From positions 186,001 through 250,000 of the forward strand of contig NZ_QWFZ01000039.1 in NCBI RefSeq assembly GCF_003576315.1: DNA of 64,000 bases, written 5' to 3'. Source of the stretch: Henriciella mobilis. GTDB taxonomy: Bacteria > Pseudomonadota > Alphaproteobacteria > Caulobacterales > Hyphomonadaceae. This document shows, piece after piece, positions 1 through 7,646 of this stretch. The notes under the pieces are model-generated. The model was not told where the DNA came from. It saw nothing but the letters and a program-made list of their open reading frames with translations, and ran no database searches. How positions within the stretch are numbered: the first letter of the stretch is position 1; each line of letters starts with the position of its first letter. The position numbers were made by a program, and so were the translations under genes.

Positions 1-63
1 CTGGTTCACGACCAGACGGATACTGGCGTCGTCTTCTGCGAGAAGGATTGTCTTCTGACTCAT
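1..63 (-). CDS. ntrC: NtrC nitrogen response regulator, N-terminal fragment
   Basis: Only the first 21 codons lie in the window; the gene runs off the left edge. They read MSQKTILLAEDDASIRLVVN, the opening beta-strand and acidic pocket (EDD) of a response-regulator receiver domain. The ATG overlaps the ntrB stop codon (ATGA), so the two are translationally coupled. Position directly after dusB-ntrB is the classic alphaproteobacterial nitrogen-regulation order, which supports NtrC, a sigma-54-dependent activator of nitrogen assimilation genes phosphorylated by NtrB. The ATPase and DNA-binding domains cannot be seen here. Confidence 0.85.
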   Translation of the reverse strand, partial: MSQKTILLAEDDASIRLVVNQ

Positions 64-1112
64 GCCAAATTGTCCCGCTTCATGGGAAGGTATACGGAAA
101 ACCGGGTCTGGCCCGGCCTGCTCTCGACTTTGATCCGACCTTCATGCGCCGAAATCACTTCAGATACAACGCTCAGGCCAAGCCCTCGTCCGCCGGCCTT
201 GGTCGAGGAAAACATGTCGAACATCTGCTCTCTGGCGCGCGGCGGAATGCCCTTGCCATTGTCTTCTACTGTAATGCGGATGGCGCGTTGCAGCCGCTTG
301 GCGTTTCGCGTCTTGGAAAAAGCAAACCCGGTTTCGAACGCGGTCTGGAGCGTAATCTGTCCCTGACCGGGAACCTCCGCCGCCGCTTCTGCCGCATTTC
401 GGACGATGTTCTGGAACGCCTCGTGGAGATGATCCTCGTCTCCGTAGATTTCGGGCAGTGAAGGATCGTAGGCGCGCTTCAAGGCAATCTTACCGCCGTG
501 CGCGGCCTCTTCGGCGAGCAAGACCTTGTCGAGCAGCTCATGGATGTTGAACTTGTCGCGTCGCGGAGCGGAGAAAAGTTCAAACGCGGACAGTCGCGTG
601 ACAAGACGTTCGATCCGGCTGGCCTCGCTTCTGATGACATTCAGCAAGGAAGCCTGCTCCTCATCGGCCGTTCGCAACAATAGCTGCGCGGCTCCAGAGA
701 TCCCGGCCAGCGGATTCTTCACTTCATGCCCAAGGATACGGCCAAATCCGGAAATCCCGACTGCGCCAGATGAGCGGTCACTGACAACAGATTCAGTAAC
801 AGCGATGACGACGCCCTGCGGCGGAACGGGGCGCAGCTTGATATCAAACGTCCGGCTGCCCGAAACTCCGGGGCCGGAAATCGCGACTCCATGTGCGCTT
901 ACATCGCCGTCCTGCGAAAAAACGCGGTCGAGAAGATCGAACAGCGGCGAGTCATGATAAATGAATTCACTGAGCGCCTTACCTCGAAGGGCAGATTCAG
1001 AATGCCCAAGCAGCATCTGCGCCTCTGTGTTGGCAGCATCGATGCGACGGCGGTCGTCGATCTGGAACAGCGCGAGTGGCGCGACATCCGATAGGTTCAC
1101 AGCCAGGGTCAC
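60..1112 (-). CDS. ntrB: NtrB nitrogen-sensing histidine kinase
   Basis: Soluble two-component sensor kinase of about 350 residues that phosphorylates or dephosphorylates NtrC according to nitrogen (PII) status. An N-terminal PAS-like region (about residues 5-110) is followed by the H-box GHEVKNPL with the phospho-accepting His near residue 129. Next come the N-box (QNIVRNAAEAA) and ATP-lid motifs DNGKGIPP and GGRGLGLS. No membrane segments are seen, as expected for NtrB. The reading frame stays open to 1187, but I choose the GTG at 1112 because it overlaps the dusB stop (GTGA), and the upstream extension lies inside dusB and does not look like protein. The stop overlaps the ntrC start. Confidence 0.93.
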   Translation of the reverse strand: MTLAVNLSDVAPLALFQIDDRRRIDAANTEAQMLLGHSESALRGKALSEFIYHDSPLFDLLDRVFSQDGDVSAHGVAISGPGVSGSRTFDIKLRPVPPQGVVIAVTESVVSDRSSGAVGISGFGRILGHEVKNPLAGISGAAQLLLRTADEEQASLLNVIRSEASRIERLVTRLSAFELFSAPRRDKFNIHELLDKVLLAEEAAHGGKIALKRAYDPSLPEIYGDEDHLHEAFQNIVRNAAEAAAEVPGQGQITLQTAFETGFAFSKTRNAKRLQRAIRITVEDNGKGIPPRAREQMFDMFSSTKAGGRGLGLSVVSEVISAHEGRIKVESRPGQTRFSVYLPMKRDNLA

Positions 1113-2104
1113 GCGGCCACTCCTCTTTCTTCCAGAAATATATCGGCAAGCATCGACGAAAGAGCCTTCGCGCAATCGATCTGGCACGCGGCTGAGCGAG
1201 TCTCACGGCGGTCGCGCTCATCCCAGTGACCGTCTAGCTTGTCGATCGCTGCAGCGACGTGTTTGCGAACAATACGAAGCCCGAGAGACTTGCCATAGAG
1301 GGACTGGCTGTCCTCAATCTGGCTGATAAGGCTGTCCAGCTGTTCAGCTCTCGATGGCATTCTGTAAAAACCGCCCTCGAGTTCGGCGGCAATTTTTGCT
1401 GGCAACCAGGGCTGGCCCATCGCCGCCCGCCCGATCATCACGCCGTATGCGCCGGACTGATCCAAGGCATTTAGCGCTGAAGGCGTGTCGCTGACATCAC
1501 CATTTGCAATGACGGGGACCCCCACGGCGTTGACGGTATCGGCGATGGCTACCCAGTTGGCCTGCCCCTTATAGAACTGGCAGCGTGTCCGACCATGCAC
1601 CGTCAGCATCACGACGCCGGCCTGCTCGGCGTGCCGCGCCAGATCCGGCGCATTGAGCTGTCCATCGTCCCAACCGAGTCGCATTTTCAGTGACACGGGA
1701 ACGCCCTGCCCGCCTTCAACGGCCGCATCGATTATGGCGCGCGCCAGATCGGGTTCGCGCATTAGCGCCGATCCGGAAGCTCCGCCCGTCACCTGGCGCG
1801 ACGGGCAGCCCATATTGATGTCAATCTGATCGACACCCGCTTCAGCGAGCAGTTCAGCGCCCTTGCGCATATCCTCCGGGCGCCGCGCAGCGAGCTGAAC
1901 AATCCAGCGCCCTCGCCCCTCATGGCGGCATGTTCGGCGAACCATGTCCTTGCGATTTGCGGCGAGCGCTTCACCGGCAACCATTTCCGACACCACAGCC
2001 GGACACCCAAATCTGACCGCTTGCCGGCGGAACGCGGCATCAGTCGACCCGGACATCGGGGCCAGCCAAACGCGTTCTGCCTCATTATTGAGCACTCTAA
2101 CCAT
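1109..2104 (-). CDS. dusB: tRNA-dihydrouridine synthase (DusB/NifR3)
   Basis: FMN-dependent TIM-barrel enzyme that reduces uridines in the tRNA D-loop to dihydrouridine. At 331 residues it has the usual length. Diagnostic signs are the N-terminal flavin-barrel start (VWLAPMSGSTDAAFR) and the catalytic-cysteine motif NMGCPSRQVTGGASGSALM with Cys near residue 100. KMRLGWDD, the His-containing TVHGRT strand and VIANGDV follow. It heads the dusB-ntrB-ntrC operon (formerly nifR3-ntrBC) and is divergent from ispDF. The ATG is preceded by a purine-rich AAGAAAAGG. Confidence 0.95.
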   Translation of the reverse strand: MVRVLNNEAERVWLAPMSGSTDAAFRRQAVRFGCPAVVSEMVAGEALAANRKDMVRRTCRHEGRGRWIVQLAARRPEDMRKGAELLAEAGVDQIDINMGCPSRQVTGGASGSALMREPDLARAIIDAAVEGGQGVPVSLKMRLGWDDGQLNAPDLARHAEQAGVVMLTVHGRTRCQFYKGQANWVAIADTVNAVGVPVIANGDVSDTPSALNALDQSGAYGVMIGRAAMGQPWLPAKIAAELEGGFYRMPSRAEQLDSLISQIEDSQSLYGKSLGLRIVRKHVAAAIDKLDGHWDERDRRETRSAACQIDCAKALSSMLADIFLEERGVAA

Positions 2105-2216
2105 ACCTTTTCTTCAATCAGATTTTTGCATTGCACAATAGTCAAGCGCCAGCTTTCTGCTCATGATAAACGTTAGCTGTGGCCATCCTGCATCAGCCGG
2201 ACTATTGGCTTGTGCC

Positions 2217-3359
2217 ATGAAAGTTCACGCCATTATCGTCGCGGCTGGCTCCGGATCACGCACCGGGAGGCAAACTCCCAAGCAGTTCGAACCCTTGGCC
2301 GGACGACCAGTCTATCGCTGGTCGGCAGACGTCTTTCTCTCCCACCCCGACGTTTCGCGCACAATCATTGTGCTGCCACAGGATTGCCCCCCTGAACGCA
2401 TAGAAAACATCGCCAACTCGGGCTTGATGTGCACGACAGGCGGCAAAACGAGGTCTGCTTCCGTACTGAACGGTCTCGAGAAACTTTCCCCGGAAGATGA
2501 CGACCTGGTCCTGATCCATGACGCTGCCCGGCCTGGCCTTACACAGTCGGTAATTGACGAGTTAATTGATGCCATGGTGAGCGCCGATGCTGCCGCCCCT
2601 GCCCTACCTGTCAACGACGCGCTAAAACGAAAGTACGGCGAGACGCTAACCAATGTGGACCGCGAGCAGCTTTTTCGGGTCCAGACCCCTCAGGCTTTCC
2701 GTGCTGGCGCAATCCGGACCGCTCTGTCGGAACGGCCTGAAGACTATGTCGATGACTTGTCTGCCATTGAGGCCGCTGGTGGAATCGTTACGCTGACGCC
2801 TGGACGCGCGCAGCTCCACAAGATCACGTTTGAAGGCGACTTTGCCCTTCTCGAAACACTTCTGACAGGAGGCAAAATGCGGGTCGGATCAGGTTTTGAC
2901 GTTCACGCCTTTGAGGAGGGAGACGGCGTCACCCTTTGCGGCGTGCGCATTCCCCATGATCGCTCGCTCAAAGGGCACTCCGATGCCGATGTAGGCTGGC
3001 ACGCCCTGACAGATGCGATTTTTGGCGCCCTTGCCCTGGGCGACCTTGGCGACCATTTCCCGCCCAGCGATGAGCGCTGGAAGAATGCAGACTCTGCCGT
3101 ATTTCTGGAACACGCCATCAAGCTCGCATCTGAAAGGGGATGGGTTCTGACAAATTGCGACCTCACCATCGTGTGCGAAGCGCCGAAGATAAAGCCACAC
3201 CGTCAGGCCATGCGAGAGAAAACAGCCGCCATCACCGGGCTTCACCCTGATGGTGTGTCCATAAAGGCAACGACCACTGAGGGGTTGGGCTTTACGGGTC
3301 GCCGCGAAGGCATCGCCGCACAGGCCGTTGTCATGGTAAGCCCGAAGAACGACGCATAG
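2217..3359 (+). CDS. ispDF: Bifunctional IspD/IspF (MEP isoprenoid pathway)
   Basis: Fusion of two consecutive-module enzymes of the non-mevalonate pathway. Residues 1-220 are IspD (CTP:2-C-methyl-D-erythritol 4-phosphate cytidylyltransferase), with the nucleotide-binding VAAGSGSR near the N-terminus and HDAARP in the middle. Residues 221-380 are IspF (2,4-cyclodiphosphate synthase), starting MRVGSGFDVHAF with the metal-binding D-x-H, then GHSDADVGWHALTDA and the C-terminal TTTEGLGFTGR. Such fusions are common in Alphaproteobacteria. The frame is open from 2163, but MKVHAIIVAAG at 2217 matches the family start. dxr of the same pathway lies at 44-45 kb. No clear Shine-Dalgarno is seen. Confidence 0.95.
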   Translation: MKVHAIIVAAGSGSRTGRQTPKQFEPLAGRPVYRWSADVFLSHPDVSRTIIVLPQDCPPERIENIANSGLMCTTGGKTRSASVLNGLEKLSPEDDDLVLIHDAARPGLTQSVIDELIDAMVSADAAAPALPVNDALKRKYGETLTNVDREQLFRVQTPQAFRAGAIRTALSERPEDYVDDLSAIEAAGGIVTLTPGRAQLHKITFEGDFALLETLLTGGKMRVGSGFDVHAFEEGDGVTLCGVRIPHDRSLKGHSDADVGWHALTDAIFGALALGDLGDHFPPSDERWKNADSAVFLEHAIKLASERGWVLTNCDLTIVCEAPKIKPHRQAMREKTAAITGLHPDGVSIKATTTEGLGFTGRREGIAAQAVVMVSPKNDA

Positions 3360-3369
3360 GGGCAACAAG

Positions 3370-3861
3370 ATGTTTCCGGAAAAGCTACGCAATCTGTGTC
3401 TTCTAACGATCGACGAAGCACGCGAACGCCGCGTCAAGATCGCCGCCGCCGAATCCTGCACGGGTGGGCTGCTCGCGGGTCTGTTCACCGAATTCAGCGG
3501 ATCGTCAGACGTATTCGAGCGAGGGTTCGTGACGTACTCCAATCGCGCCAAGGAAGAGGTCCTCGGCATTGCCGGTGACCTGATTGCTGACCATGGCGCG
3601 GTGTCTGAGGTTGTCGCCCGCCTCATGGCCGAGGGCGCCCTGGAGGCCAGCCGTGCCAACCTCGCTGTCGCGATCACCGGGATCGCAGGCCCGGGCGGCG
3701 GCACACCAATGAAACCCGTCGGCACGGTTCACATCGCTTGCGCCCGCGAGAACAAGGCAGTGCTTCACGAAGCGTGCTACTTTGGTGATATCGGCCGGCA
3801 CGAGGTCCGAATGGCCAGCCTCGAAACCGCGCTCATCATGATCCGCGAGCAAATACCTTAA
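3370..3861 (+). CDS. pncC: CinA-family nicotinamide-nucleotide amidohydrolase (PncC-like)
   Basis: Stand-alone CinA C-terminal domain of 163 residues. The family deamidates nicotinamide mononucleotide in pyridine-nucleotide salvage. Family motifs seen are AAAESCTGGLLAG near residue 30, YSNRAKEEVLG, and GIAGPGGGTPMKPVGTV. It lacks the N-terminal MoaB-like domain of full CinA, which is normal for the short form. It starts 10 bases after ispDF and is probably cotranscribed. It ends convergently with the RatA-like gene, overlapping by 4 bases. The enzymatic assignment comes from the family and is not proven for this member. Confidence 0.85.
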   Translation: MFPEKLRNLCLLTIDEARERRVKIAAAESCTGGLLAGLFTEFSGSSDVFERGFVTYSNRAKEEVLGIAGDLIADHGAVSEVVARLMAEGALEASRANLAVAITGIAGPGGGTPMKPVGTVHIACARENKAVLHEACYFGDIGRHEVRMASLETALIMIREQIP

Positions 3862-4316
3862 TCGAGGGACGTGCCGTAGCGCCTGTCGGCTTCATCCTGG
3901 AACGCCTTCATGATGCGGTTCACAGCCAGGTCAGTGTTCGCCCTCGCTAGCAGGGCAAGGACTGGATTGCGAAATTCGTAGTCGATAAAGAACTCAATCC
4001 GCGTACCTGCGCCGGAAACCTCTTCCAGCTTCCAACGGTTCTTGAGGCGACGAAACGGTCCGTGGACCAGTTCAACATTGATCGTTCGAGTGTCTGGATT
4101 GGCTTCGACATCAGTGGAAAACACTTCCGAGAATCCCTTGAAGCCGACATCGGCTTCGCCCCGGAAACGTCTAATGACACCGACAGCCGGCTTCTCGGTC
4201 ACTTTCATGGACCGAATCCACTTGATGAATTCAGGATATCGGGAAATGTCCGAGACAAGCTCAAAGACGTCATCCACCCTGTGCGGAATTCGGACCTGTT
4301 TGGAAAGTTTGGGCAA
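3858..4316 (-). CDS. RatA/Coq10-like START-domain protein
   Basis: SRPBCC/START-fold protein of about 152 residues (polyketide-cyclase family). It begins PKLSKQVRIPHRVDDVFELVSDI and contains RYPEFIKWIRSM and the C-terminal helix NRIMKAFQDEADRRYG. Homologs are called type II toxin RatA or coenzyme Q-binding COQ10. In Alphaproteobacteria a role as a quinone chaperone is more plausible than toxicity, and no RatB-like partner is next to it. I place the start at a TTG (4316), 4 bases after the lipA stop. The longer frame up to 4376 runs inside lipA. Cotranscription with lipA is a common arrangement in this class. Confidence 0.85.
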   Translation of the reverse strand: MPKLSKQVRIPHRVDDVFELVSDISRYPEFIKWIRSMKVTEKPAVGVIRRFRGEADVGFKGFSEVFSTDVEANPDTRTINVELVHGPFRRLKNRWKLEEVSGAGTRIEFFIDYEFRNPVLALLARANTDLAVNRIMKAFQDEADRRYGTSLD

Positions 4317-4320
4317 ATCG

Positions 4321-5268
4321 CTAGCCGTTGGCCGCCAGTCGTGCGGCTCGCAGTTTCTGGAAGTCCTCGCCAGCATGATAGCTCGACCGCGTGAGCGGCG
4401 ATGCTGACACCATCAGAAAGCCTTTCGAGCGAGCAATTTCCTCGTAGGCCGCGAACTCTTCCGGATGCACAAACCGCTCCACAGCCGCATGCTTGCGGGT
4501 TGGCTGGAGGTACTGTCCGATTGTGAGGAAATCGATGCCGGCAGAGCGCATGTCATCCATCACCTGCATTACTTCTTCCTTCGTCTCACCAAGACCGACC
4601 ATCAGGCCGGATTTCGTGAACTGATTGGGATCGCGCAGCTTCACCCGCTCGAGCAGGCGAATGGAATGATAGTAGCGCGCGCCCGGGCGGATCGAGAGAT
4701 AAAGACGTGGAACCGTCTCGAGGTTGTGGTTGAACACGTCTGGACGCGCGTCGATCACGCGGTTTCCCCAACCATCCTTGCGCAGGAAATCCGGTGTCAG
4801 AATTTCGATTGTGGTCCCGGGCGAGGCCTTGCGGATTTCCTCGATAACGGAGACGAAATGCATCGCGCCGCCATCCTCTAGGTCGTCTCGATCGACCGAG
4901 GTGATAACAACATGCTCCAGCCCCATTTCTCGAACCGCTTCAGCGACCCTTTCGGGCTCACTTGGATCAACGGGAGACGGCTTGCCGGTGGACACGTTGC
5001 AGAACGAGCAGGCTCGCGTGCAGACCTCACCAAGGATCATCATCGTCGCGTGTTTCTTGGTCCAGCACTCGCCGATATTCGGGCAGCCCGCCTCCTGGCA
5101 TACCGTGACCAGCCCTTTTGAGTTCACGATTTCCTGCGTCTCAGCGAAGCCCCGGCTGGTGGGGGCTTTGACCCGGATCCAGTCGGGCTTGCGCAGAACG
5201 GGCGTATCAGGCCGGTTGCGCTTCTCCGGATGCCTGTATTTCGGTTTGCCATCTATGATCGTAACCAT
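4321..5268 (-). CDS. lipA: Lipoyl synthase (LipA)
   Basis: Radical-SAM enzyme that inserts two sulfurs into octanoyl groups on E2/H-protein lipoyl domains. At 315 residues it is full length. The auxiliary cluster motif is C-x4-C-x5-C (Cys57, 62, 68; [13 protein letters not shown]) and the radical-SAM motif is C-x3-C-x2-C (Cys83, 87, 90; CTRACSFC). The conserved C-terminal [10 protein letters not shown] carries the serine that ligates the auxiliary cluster. Its substrates here include PdhC and the lipoyl domain of PdhB. In many relatives lipA directly follows lpdA; here an 8-kb block separates them. Confidence 0.97.
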   Translation of the reverse strand: MVTIIDGKPKYRHPEKRNRPDTPVLRKPDWIRVKAPTSRGFAETQEIVNSKGLVTVCQEAGCPNIGECWTKKHATMMILGEVCTRACSFCNVSTGKPSPVDPSEPERVAEAVREMGLEHVVITSVDRDDLEDGGAMHFVSVIEEIRKASPGTTIEILTPDFLRKDGWGNRVIDARPDVFNHNLETVPRLYLSIRPGARYYHSIRLLERVKLRDPNQFTKSGLMVGLGETKEEVMQVMDDMRSAGIDFLTIGQYLQPTRKHAAVERFVHPEEFAAYEEIARSKGFLMVSASPLTRSSYHAGEDFQKLRAARLAANG

Positions 5269-5335
5269 GGCCTATAAATGTACGTATGCGGTCCTCGCCG
5301 CAAGGCTCATCTCGTCATGGCTGCAATTCGTAGAA

Positions 5336-5372
5336 TGTGACAGATTATTTGAAATGTTCACAGACTGTGACA
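5336..5372. promoter_or_regulatory. Possible operator: TGTGACA direct repeats and palindrome
   Basis: In the 149-base divergent gap between lipA and the acyl-activating gene, TGTGACA occurs at 5336-5342 and 5366-5372. They lie in the same orientation, 30 bases apart (about three helical turns). The second copy is also the right arm of a perfect odd palindrome TCACAGACTGTGA at 5358-5370. This is the layout of a dimeric repressor or activator site. The cognate factor is unknown. The half-site resembles CRP/FNR-type TGTGA, but the spacing does not fit the standard CRP site. Confidence 0.4.
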
Positions 5373-5417
5373 AGTTGCATCAGACGTGATCGGCAACAGA
5401 AAAAAACGAAAAGCCCA

Positions 5418-6989
5418 ATGTCCTCAGTACCTCCGCCAATACCGTACCAGCCCAAGAGAACGCGAATCGACATCTTTTCGGCCGTTCTGCGGGCACGCCG
5501 GGAGTTCGGCGGTTCGAAGATTGCGATCGTCGATGGTGACGAACGTGAGCTCAGCTACAACGAAATTGTCCGGGCGGCTTTCGCTCTCGGCAGCGCGATC
5601 AAGAAGCGAACCCGCAAGGGCGAGTCGATCGGAATCATGCTGCCGACCGGCGCAGGCGCTGTGATCGCTTTTCTGAGCGTTTTGGCCGCTGGCCGCGTTC
5701 CGGCCATGCTGAATTTCACCGCCGGTGCCGCAAACCTCAAATCGGCCATGAAGGCGGCACAGGTGTCAAAAGTGCTGACTGCCCATCGCTTTGTCGAACT
5801 GGGCAGCCTCGAGCCGCTCGTTGAATCGCTCGAAAGTGTCGCAGACATTATCTACCTCGAAGACGTCCGCGAGGGACTCAAGCTCGGCGACAAGATTGCA
5901 GGGGCGCTTGGCCCAGTCTTTCCCAGCCTGTTCCACGCGCGCGCTGACTACCGAAAAACCGGCGTGTTTCTATTCACGTCGGGAACCGAAGGCGAACCCA
6001 AGGGTGTCGTCCTCAGTCATGAAAACATCATGGCTAATGTCGAGCAGGTCCGGGCTCATATCGGCCTGGATCCCAAAGTGGATTCGGTTTTCAATCCGTT
6101 GCCGACCTTCCACTGCTTCGGCCTGACGGTTGGTGCGCTTTTGCCAATCATTGCCGGCGTTAAGGCAATCTTCCACCCGACCCCGCTTCAGCCAAGGGAA
6201 ATCGCAAAACGCATCCGCAGCACGGGTGCAACGATCCTGCTTGCAACTGATACCTTCATCTCCCAGTACGCCCGCGCAGGCAGCGAAGGCGACATGGACA
6301 GCGTGCGGCTGGCCGTGTGCGGCGCCGAGCGGGTGCGCGACGAAACCCGCCAGCTGGTCCGCCGGAAGTTCGATATCGAAATCCTCGAAGGTTACGGCGC
6401 CACCGAAGCCTCCCCGGTCGTGGCTGCAAACAGCCCTCGAATGAACAAGCCAGGCACAGTGGGAACCCTCATGGCAGGCATGGAGTGCGAACTCATACCA
6501 GTCGAAGGCATTGAAGAAGGCGGCCGCCTTCGAATTCGGGGGCCAAACGTAATGCTTGGCTATATGCGACCAGACAATCCGGGCATCCTCGAGCCGACGG
6601 AAAACGGATGGCATGATACCGGCGATATCGTTGCCATCGATGAAGATGGCTGCATCTGGATTCGTGGCCGCGTGAAACGCTTTGCAAAGATTGGCGGTGA
6701 AATGGTCTCGCTAGCCGTTGTGGAAAACTGCGCGAGCGCCATCTGGCCTGACGATATGCATGCCGCCGCGGCCATCCCCGATCCGCGCAAGGGCGAACAG
6801 ATCATCCTGCTCACAACTGCCAATACTGCTGACAGAAGTGCGATCATTGCATGGTCACAATCTCACGGCGTTTCGGAACTTTCCGTGCCTAGAAAAGTCT
6901 TTCACGTAGAAGAAATACCTGTCCTCGGGACTGGCAAGATCGACTATGGCGCGGTGAACAAGCTGGTCCAGGATCTGGCCGAGGCGTAA
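5418..6989 (+). CDS. AMP-binding acyl-activating enzyme (Aas C-terminal-like)
   Basis: ANL-superfamily adenylating enzyme of 523 residues that forms acyl-AMP from ATP and a carboxylic acid, then passes it to CoA or ACP. The P-loop motif FTSGTEGEPKG lies at residues 187-197. Also seen are EGYGATEASPVV, the adenylate-binding WHDTGD, the hinge region RGRVKRFAKIGGEM, and the C-terminal catalytic-lysine motif LGTGKIDYG. It resembles the acyl-ACP synthetase half of Aas but has no attached acyltransferase domain. The frame opens at 5337, but ATG 5418 is preferred because the upstream stretch overlaps operator-like repeats. The substrate cannot be told from sequence. It sits 82 bases before the retropepsin/7TM/ATP-grasp trio on the same strand. 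Confidence 0.8.
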   Translation: MSSVPPPIPYQPKRTRIDIFSAVLRARREFGGSKIAIVDGDERELSYNEIVRAAFALGSAIKKRTRKGESIGIMLPTGAGAVIAFLSVLAAGRVPAMLNFTAGAANLKSAMKAAQVSKVLTAHRFVELGSLEPLVESLESVADIIYLEDVREGLKLGDKIAGALGPVFPSLFHARADYRKTGVFLFTSGTEGEPKGVVLSHENIMANVEQVRAHIGLDPKVDSVFNPLPTFHCFGLTVGALLPIIAGVKAIFHPTPLQPREIAKRIRSTGATILLATDTFISQYARAGSEGDMDSVRLAVCGAERVRDETRQLVRRKFDIEILEGYGATEASPVVAANSPRMNKPGTVGTLMAGMECELIPVEGIEEGGRLRIRGPNVMLGYMRPDNPGILEPTENGWHDTGDIVAIDEDGCIWIRGRVKRFAKIGGEMVSLAVVENCASAIWPDDMHAAAAIPDPRKGEQIILLTTANTADRSAIIAWSQSHGVSELSVPRKVFHVEEIPVLGTGKIDYGAVNKLVQDLAEA

Positions 6990-7071
6990 GCTCTTTTCAG
7001 TGACTGCCATCGCTTGATCACAATTCGGGTATTGAAGGGCCGCGCTAGCAAGGACTCAAAGGATTCTGCCA

Positions 7072-7602
7072 ATGCTAAACAAACTGGTTGCCGGCGCATC
7101 CGCTGCCATTCTCATGGCATCACCGGCTTTCGGCGATTCCGCTAAAACCGCGGAAAAGGAACGCTTCACTCTTGGATGGCTCGAGCATGTCCGCATTGTT
7201 GGACTGGATATAGAGCTGGACGCGAAACTCGACACGGGTGCGACCACGTCTTCGATCCACGCCGTCATCCTCGAGAAACCCAAGCGCGACGAATTTGATG
7301 ATGAAGGAAACGGCCGGGACATCATTTTCAAGGTCATCAACGAAGATGGCGATGAGCGCACGATCGACACCAAGATCGTCCGCTGGGCCTCGATCAAGAC
7401 AAAGAAGGGCGGTCTTGTTCACCGCCCGGTCGTAGAGCTTGAATTTTGTCTCGGCGGCCGGATCATCAAGGACGAGGTTACTCTCGCAGACCGCGCACAC
7501 TTCAACTATGAAACCCTCATAGGCAGAAATATGTTGAAAAGTGCAGGCATTATAGTGGACTCCAGCGACATCTATACGAAAAAGGCGCGGTGCAACGAGT
7601 GA
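7072..7602 (+). CDS. Exported retropepsin-like protease (RimB / 'ATP-dependent zinc protease' family)
   Basis: 176-residue protein with a hydrophobic signal peptide (about residues 1-22, ending ASPAFGDS). The pepsin-fold signature KLDTGATTSSI has Asp54 as the single catalytic Asp per subunit, and the second motif TLIGRNMLKSAG lies at about 148-158. These mark a dimeric retropepsin-type aspartic peptidase, historically misnamed 'putative ATP-dependent zinc protease' (COG4067). A signal peptide indicates periplasmic action. It is the first of three genes with the 7TM transglutaminase-like protein and the ATP-grasp ligase, a recurring neighbourhood in proteobacteria. The substrate is not known to me. 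Confidence 0.8.
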   Translation: MLNKLVAGASAAILMASPAFGDSAKTAEKERFTLGWLEHVRIVGLDIELDAKLDTGATTSSIHAVILEKPKRDEFDDEGNGRDIIFKVINEDGDERTIDTKIVRWASIKTKKGGLVHRPVVELEFCLGGRIIKDEVTLADRAHFNYETLIGRNMLKSAGIIVDSSDIYTKKARCNE

Positions 7603-7646
7603 TTGCCACGCGCATTTGGGTTCGGGCGGGTTAGCGGAGACGCGCA

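Noticed and set aside
3858-4376. RatA-like protein as a toxin of a toxin-antitoxin pair
   Set aside because: No RatB-like partner is adjacent, and the gene follows lipA in a housekeeping arrangement. The Coq10-type role fits better.
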